DNA of 52,193 bases from an uncultured Brevibacillus sp. Its GTDB lineage: Bacteria; Bacillota; Bacilli; Brevibacillales; Brevibacillaceae. Shown piece by piece: positions 49,429 through 52,193 of this stretch; position 1 is the stretch's first letter, and each line of letters begins with the position of its first letter. The stretch spans positions 1 through 52,193 of the forward strand of contig NZ_CANMZW010000041.1 in assembly GCF_947502445.1 (NCBI RefSeq). The letters run 5' to 3'. Position numbers and translations under genes: made by a program. The notes under the pieces are model-generated. The model saw only the letters and a list, made by a program, of their open reading frames with translations. It was not told the origin of the DNA and searched no databases.

Positions 49429-49752
49429 ATGGAGATTCAACAACACGAAAAGCTACTGGGCATTTTAACAAATGAATTTGAAAAACAACTGGCATCGATT
49501 ACGTTCACGCAATGGGATACCGATAGTGAGGATGACGAAGAGGTAAGTGTATTTAAGGCTCAGCTGGTAGGGGTGAAGCTGACGACAAATGAATTCGAGG
49601 AAAAAGACCTGTTGCTGCTTTTTACCGATGAAGAAAATGAGCCAGTCGAAATCTTGATGGAAATTCCGGGAGAAGAAGTAGACCTGGCTACTTATGCTGA
49701 GGGACGTCTCCAAATTTTTGGCACTGAAGCGGAGATTGTTTTGGAAAAATGA
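49429..49752 (+). CDS. Small acidic protein of unknown function
   Basis: 107 residues, strongly acidic (DTDSEDDEEVSVF, EEKDLLLLFTDEENEPVEILMEIPGEEVDL), beta-rich, with no signal or membrane segment. I do not recognise the family. The stop overlaps the start of the DUF3109 gene by four bases (ATGA), so the two proteins are likely made together. ATG 49429 lies about 9 bases after GGAGGGG. Confidence 0.7.
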   Translation: MEIQQHEKLLGILTNEFEKQLASITFTQWDTDSEDDEEVSVFKAQLVGVKLTTNEFEEKDLLLLFTDEENEPVEILMEIPGEEVDLATYAEGRLQIFGTEAEIVLEK

Positions 49753-50522
49753 GAACGAAGCATGCTTTTCGGTATGTCGGTACTCCTGATCCGATGACAG
49801 AGAGGGAAGCGTACCATTGCGAAAAATATATCAAGAAAAACAAAGACAAGATGGTCCTAAAAGGACAGTACTTGATCGACATCACAGCCCTGTTATCTTT
49901 GTTTCATCTGGATTGTTGGAATTGTCGGAGTGTCCACCGGGAAACCTGCTGCGAAGGTGGACAACCCTACTCGGTAGAGAAGTGGCAGATCCCGATCATC
50001 GAAAAGGAGATTCCCGAGATTTCGAGGCGACTTACGGATGAGCAAGTGAAAAAAAGCTTGCAGAAAGAAGGTGTATGGGATGAGCGGCAGCTTGTTGGCA
50101 CAATACGAATGCGGCACGGCAACTGCCTGTTTTATCAAGAAAACAACGGACGCTACGGGTGCGCGATCCATGCGTATGCGGAAGAACAAGGTCATGATGT
50201 ACATACACTAAAGCCGTTTAGCTGCCAGCTGTACCCCATCGATCTGATTGATACAGGAGAGAACATTTTATTGACTGCTGTCACCGAGGAGACCTCCTCC
50301 TTTTCTCGGTGGGGGACGGATTATTTGGAGCAATTTTATTGTGCGAGCCAGGAGCGTAGACGACTTGCGGTTCATGTAAGCGACGAGATGTTTGCTCTAG
50401 ACGGCTACCGTCCAGCATACGAATGGAATCTGCCATTGCTTCGCTATTTGTTACAAGAAGAGGCGGAGGAAGTTGAAAAAATTCTGGCAAATCGCTACAA
50501 CCAGCTAAGTGTGCAAGTATGA
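49749..50522 (+). CDS. DUF3109 cysteine-cluster protein
   Basis: 257 residues. It has the eight-cysteine pattern of the DUF3109/YkgJ-like cluster: CWNCRSVHRETCC (four Cys, ~55-67), NCLFYQ, YGCAIH and FSCQLYPID. These cysteines are expected to hold zinc or an iron-sulfur cluster; the function is unknown. The gene begins within the stop codon of the small acidic gene, showing translational coupling. Confidence 0.85.
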   Translation: MRTKHAFRYVGTPDPMTEREAYHCEKYIKKNKDKMVLKGQYLIDITALLSLFHLDCWNCRSVHRETCCEGGQPYSVEKWQIPIIEKEIPEISRRLTDEQVKKSLQKEGVWDERQLVGTIRMRHGNCLFYQENNGRYGCAIHAYAEEQGHDVHTLKPFSCQLYPIDLIDTGENILLTAVTEETSSFSRWGTDYLEQFYCASQERRRLAVHVSDEMFALDGYRPAYEWNLPLLRYLLQEEAEEVEKILANRYNQLSVQV

Positions 50523-50590
50523 TTGGAACCGTCCTAGTCATGTGTTATGATGGGTTTGGCTTGAAGTAGATTTGCAAAGGAGTAACATAA

Positions 50591-51100
50591 ATGAACGTCA
50601 AGACAACTCAAGAATCTCGTACAATCCAAGCATCCTTGGTACAACCATCAGACACGAATTATCATGGGACGATTTTTGGTGGAACGATGATGGCATATGT
50701 AGATGAAGTCGCTGCAATTGCTGCAATGCGTCACTCCAGACGCCCTGTCGTAACGGCTTCCATAGATTCCATAGATTTTCTTGCTCCAGTAAAAATGGGT
50801 CACTCCATTTGTCTGGAAGCATTTGTCTCCTCGACCGGCAGAACCTCTATGGAGATATTTGTGAAGGTAATCTCCGAGAATTTGCAGTCAGGCGAGCGTG
50901 TACTCACGGCGACCTCGTTCCTCACATTCGTAGCACTTGATGAAGAGGGGAATCCGACTGAAGTGCCAGCAGTCGTTCCTGAAACAGAAGAAGAGAAAAA
51001 CCTCATGGCTTCGGCAGACGAGCGCAAAAAAATGCGCAAGGAGCGTAAAAGCAATACCCAAGCTTTCATCAGCACATTATCGGTTGAGAAAACCATTTAA
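50591..51100 (+). CDS. Acyl-CoA thioesterase (hotdog fold, YkhA-like)
   Basis: 169 residues. A hotdog domain with the BACH/YciA-type pattern is present: HGTIFGGTMMAYVDEVAAIAA (with the Asn/Asp active-site region NYHG and DE), VVTASIDSIDFLAPVKMG, and a basic C-terminal tail (ERKKMRKERKS). It hydrolyses medium or long acyl-CoA thioesters. ATG 50591 follows AAAGGAG. A hairpin follows the gene. Confidence 0.9.
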   Translation: MNVKTTQESRTIQASLVQPSDTNYHGTIFGGTMMAYVDEVAAIAAMRHSRRPVVTASIDSIDFLAPVKMGHSICLEAFVSSTGRTSMEIFVKVISENLQSGERVLTATSFLTFVALDEEGNPTEVPAVVPETEEEKNLMASADERKKMRKERKSNTQAFISTLSVEKTI

Positions 51101-51116
51101 TTTTGGTATGGATTCA

Positions 51117-51140
51117 CCCTGAGCGACAGTTCGCTCAGGG
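51117..51140 (+). terminator. Hairpin, possible terminator
   Basis: CCCTGAGCG (51117-51125) pairs perfectly with CGCTCAGGG (51132-51140). No U-run follows directly, so termination efficiency is doubtful. Confidence 0.5.
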
Positions 51141-51173
51141 CGCTCTACATTTTCAAACCTGGGAGGAATGGGA

Positions 51174-52091
51174 ATGAAATACCGGAGACTAGGCAAAACC
51201 GATCTGAACGTATCGGTTATTGGGGTAGGAACTTGGCAATTTGGCGGGGAATGGGGGATGGATTTCTCCCAAGCCGATGTCGATCAAATCCTGGATAAAG
51301 CAAAAGAACTGGGAATCAACCTCCTTGATACCGCCGAATGCTATGGCGACCATTTGTCAGAAAAGCTGATTGGTGAGTATTTGAAAAAGGATCGACGTGA
51401 GGATTGGATTGTGGCGACTAAATTTGGCCATCATTTTCATGAGCGGTTTACAAGGACAAATGACTACTCGGCACAGTCCGTTCTCCAGCAATTAGATCAA
51501 TCGCTCAAAGCGCTGCAAACGGACTATATTGATCTTTATCAATTCCATTCTGGGCCAGACGAGGCGTTTGACAATGACGAGCTGTGGACGATGCTAGACA
51601 AGCAGATCCGTGCAGGGAAAATCAGACATCTCGGTCTGTCTATCGCTAAAAATGACAATCTGCATCAGACGGCTTCGGCATCCAAAATCAATGCCCGGAC
51701 GATACAGATCGTTTACAATCGTTTGGACAGAAAGCCAGAACAAGATGTATTTGCTTCCTGCGAAGAACAGGATTTGGGTGTATTGGCTCGTGTACCGCTG
51801 GCTAGTGGCTACTTGAGCGGAAAGTATAAGCCAGGAACCGTTTTTGCTGGCAATGACGTTCGTCATCGCCACGACCAGGAGCATGTTCGCCATTTGCTTT
51901 CCCAAGTGGAAGAAATCAAGCAACAGGAAGTTCCTGCTGGCATGGATATGGCCCAATGGGCATTGGCATGGTGCTTGAAGCATCCTGCTGTGACAACTGT
52001 GATCCCTGGCAGCAAAAGCCCTGCACAGGTGGAGGCAAATGCCAAAGCAGCTGACTATGTTACGGAAGACCATCCACAAGCCGTTCGCTAA
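51174..52091 (+). CDS. Aldo/keto reductase
   Basis: 305 residues from ATG 51174, 7 bases after GGGAGG; ATG 51168 in frame is too close to that site. AKR catalytic elements are D and Y in LLDTAECYGDHLSEKLIG, K in VATKFGHHFH and H in LYQFHSGP. The C-terminal NADPH site is WALAWCLKHPAVTTVIPGSKSPAQVEANA. It reduces carbonyl compounds; the substrate is not predictable. It is the last complete gene in the window. Confidence 0.93.
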   Translation: MKYRRLGKTDLNVSVIGVGTWQFGGEWGMDFSQADVDQILDKAKELGINLLDTAECYGDHLSEKLIGEYLKKDRREDWIVATKFGHHFHERFTRTNDYSAQSVLQQLDQSLKALQTDYIDLYQFHSGPDEAFDNDELWTMLDKQIRAGKIRHLGLSIAKNDNLHQTASASKINARTIQIVYNRLDRKPEQDVFASCEEQDLGVLARVPLASGYLSGKYKPGTVFAGNDVRHRHDQEHVRHLLSQVEEIKQQEVPAGMDMAQWALAWCLKHPAVTTVIPGSKSPAQVEANAKAADYVTEDHPQAVR

Positions 52092-52122
52092 AAAGCATGA
52101 AAAAGGAGGAGCCAGATTAAAA

Positions 52123-52193
52123 TGTACCCTTTGTAAAGGACACTTTTAAAAAAGTCTAACCAGCTCCAAGTAGATGATCTCTGTATTGAACAG
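52123..52193 (-). mobile_element. Possible insertion-sequence end
   Basis: From 52123 the sequence reads TGTACCCTTTGTAAAGGACA, containing the palindrome CCTTTGTAAAGG (52127-52138). On the minus strand a frame runs in from the window edge and stops with TAA at 52148-52146 (tail NTEIIYLELVRLF), ~20 bases before that point. A frame ending just inside a TG-starting terminal sequence is what one IS end would look like. The second end is outside the window, so this is tentative. Confidence 0.3.

Noticed and set aside
1..52193. CRISPR array, rRNA operon or prophage
   Set aside because: No regularly spaced direct repeats, no rRNA-like sequence and no phage structural genes were seen on either strand.

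Overview
The window looks like a chromosomal segment of an endospore-forming member of the Bacillales. Spore genes are present (spore photoproduct lyase, a YhcN/YlaJ lipoprotein, a YjcZ-like microprotein). Many genes match Bacillus subtilis families (yodT/S/R/Q, ypuI, dgk/dck, msmX, acsA, ycgR/ycgQ, ykhA-like), and Shine-Dalgarno sequences are strong GGAGG types with frequent TTG and GTG starts. Base composition near 50% GC and the gene content suggest Brevibacillus or a close relative; this is inference, not a database result.

Layout. 1-75 is the 3' tail (domains V and VI) of a group II intron that begins outside the window. 217-2160 holds a radical-SAM gene, a glycerophosphodiesterase and a 27-residue YjcZ-like gene. 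2350-10610 is a probable beta-lysine catabolic region: ablB, a divergent PucR-type regulator, the yodT-S-R-Q operon and an aldehyde dehydrogenase; lysine 2,3-aminomutase is not in the window. A tRNA-Ser(UGA) follows, next to two damaged genes (5'-truncated TauE/SafE and an internally deleted LysR). 12316-17931 carries a secreted protein, an acyl-CoA ligase, a NamZ-polysaccharide deacetylase fusion and a spore lipoprotein whose ribosome-binding site lies in a hairpin. 18039-24635 has a 1069-residue STAND/BTAD regulator, a 237-bp imperfect inverted repeat, and a TetR-HlyD-ABC-2 permease export operon with its operator.

24731-34034 contains ypuI and a leftward run: flavodoxin-fold oxidoreductase, subtilase, TRIC-like channel, HAD phosphatase, msmX, PucR/CdaR-type regulator and metallophosphoesterase, then acsA. 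34119-39719 is metal-related in part: a CDF zinc exporter behind a wrecked flavoprotein gene and an ArsR-type operator, an unrecognised protein with a HETAGH motif, and ycgR-ycgQ under a probable Zur box. 39730-44562 has a SET protein, a two-component system, thiD/pdxK and an ECF sigma/anti-sigma pair with its own ECF-type promoter. 44698-52091 holds splB with a small upstream gene, dgk-dck, a broken TetR gene, a methyltransferase, a degenerate pterin dehydratase homologue, a DUF3109 gene, a thioesterase and an aldo/keto reductase. The last ~70 bases may be an insertion-sequence end.

Gene decay recurs: at least four loci (10845-12112, 35095-35744, 47647-48058) show truncation, internal deletion or frameshift, while neighbouring genes look intact. 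The least explained non-coding signals are the 21303-21539 inverted repeat and the 17263-17307 hairpin.
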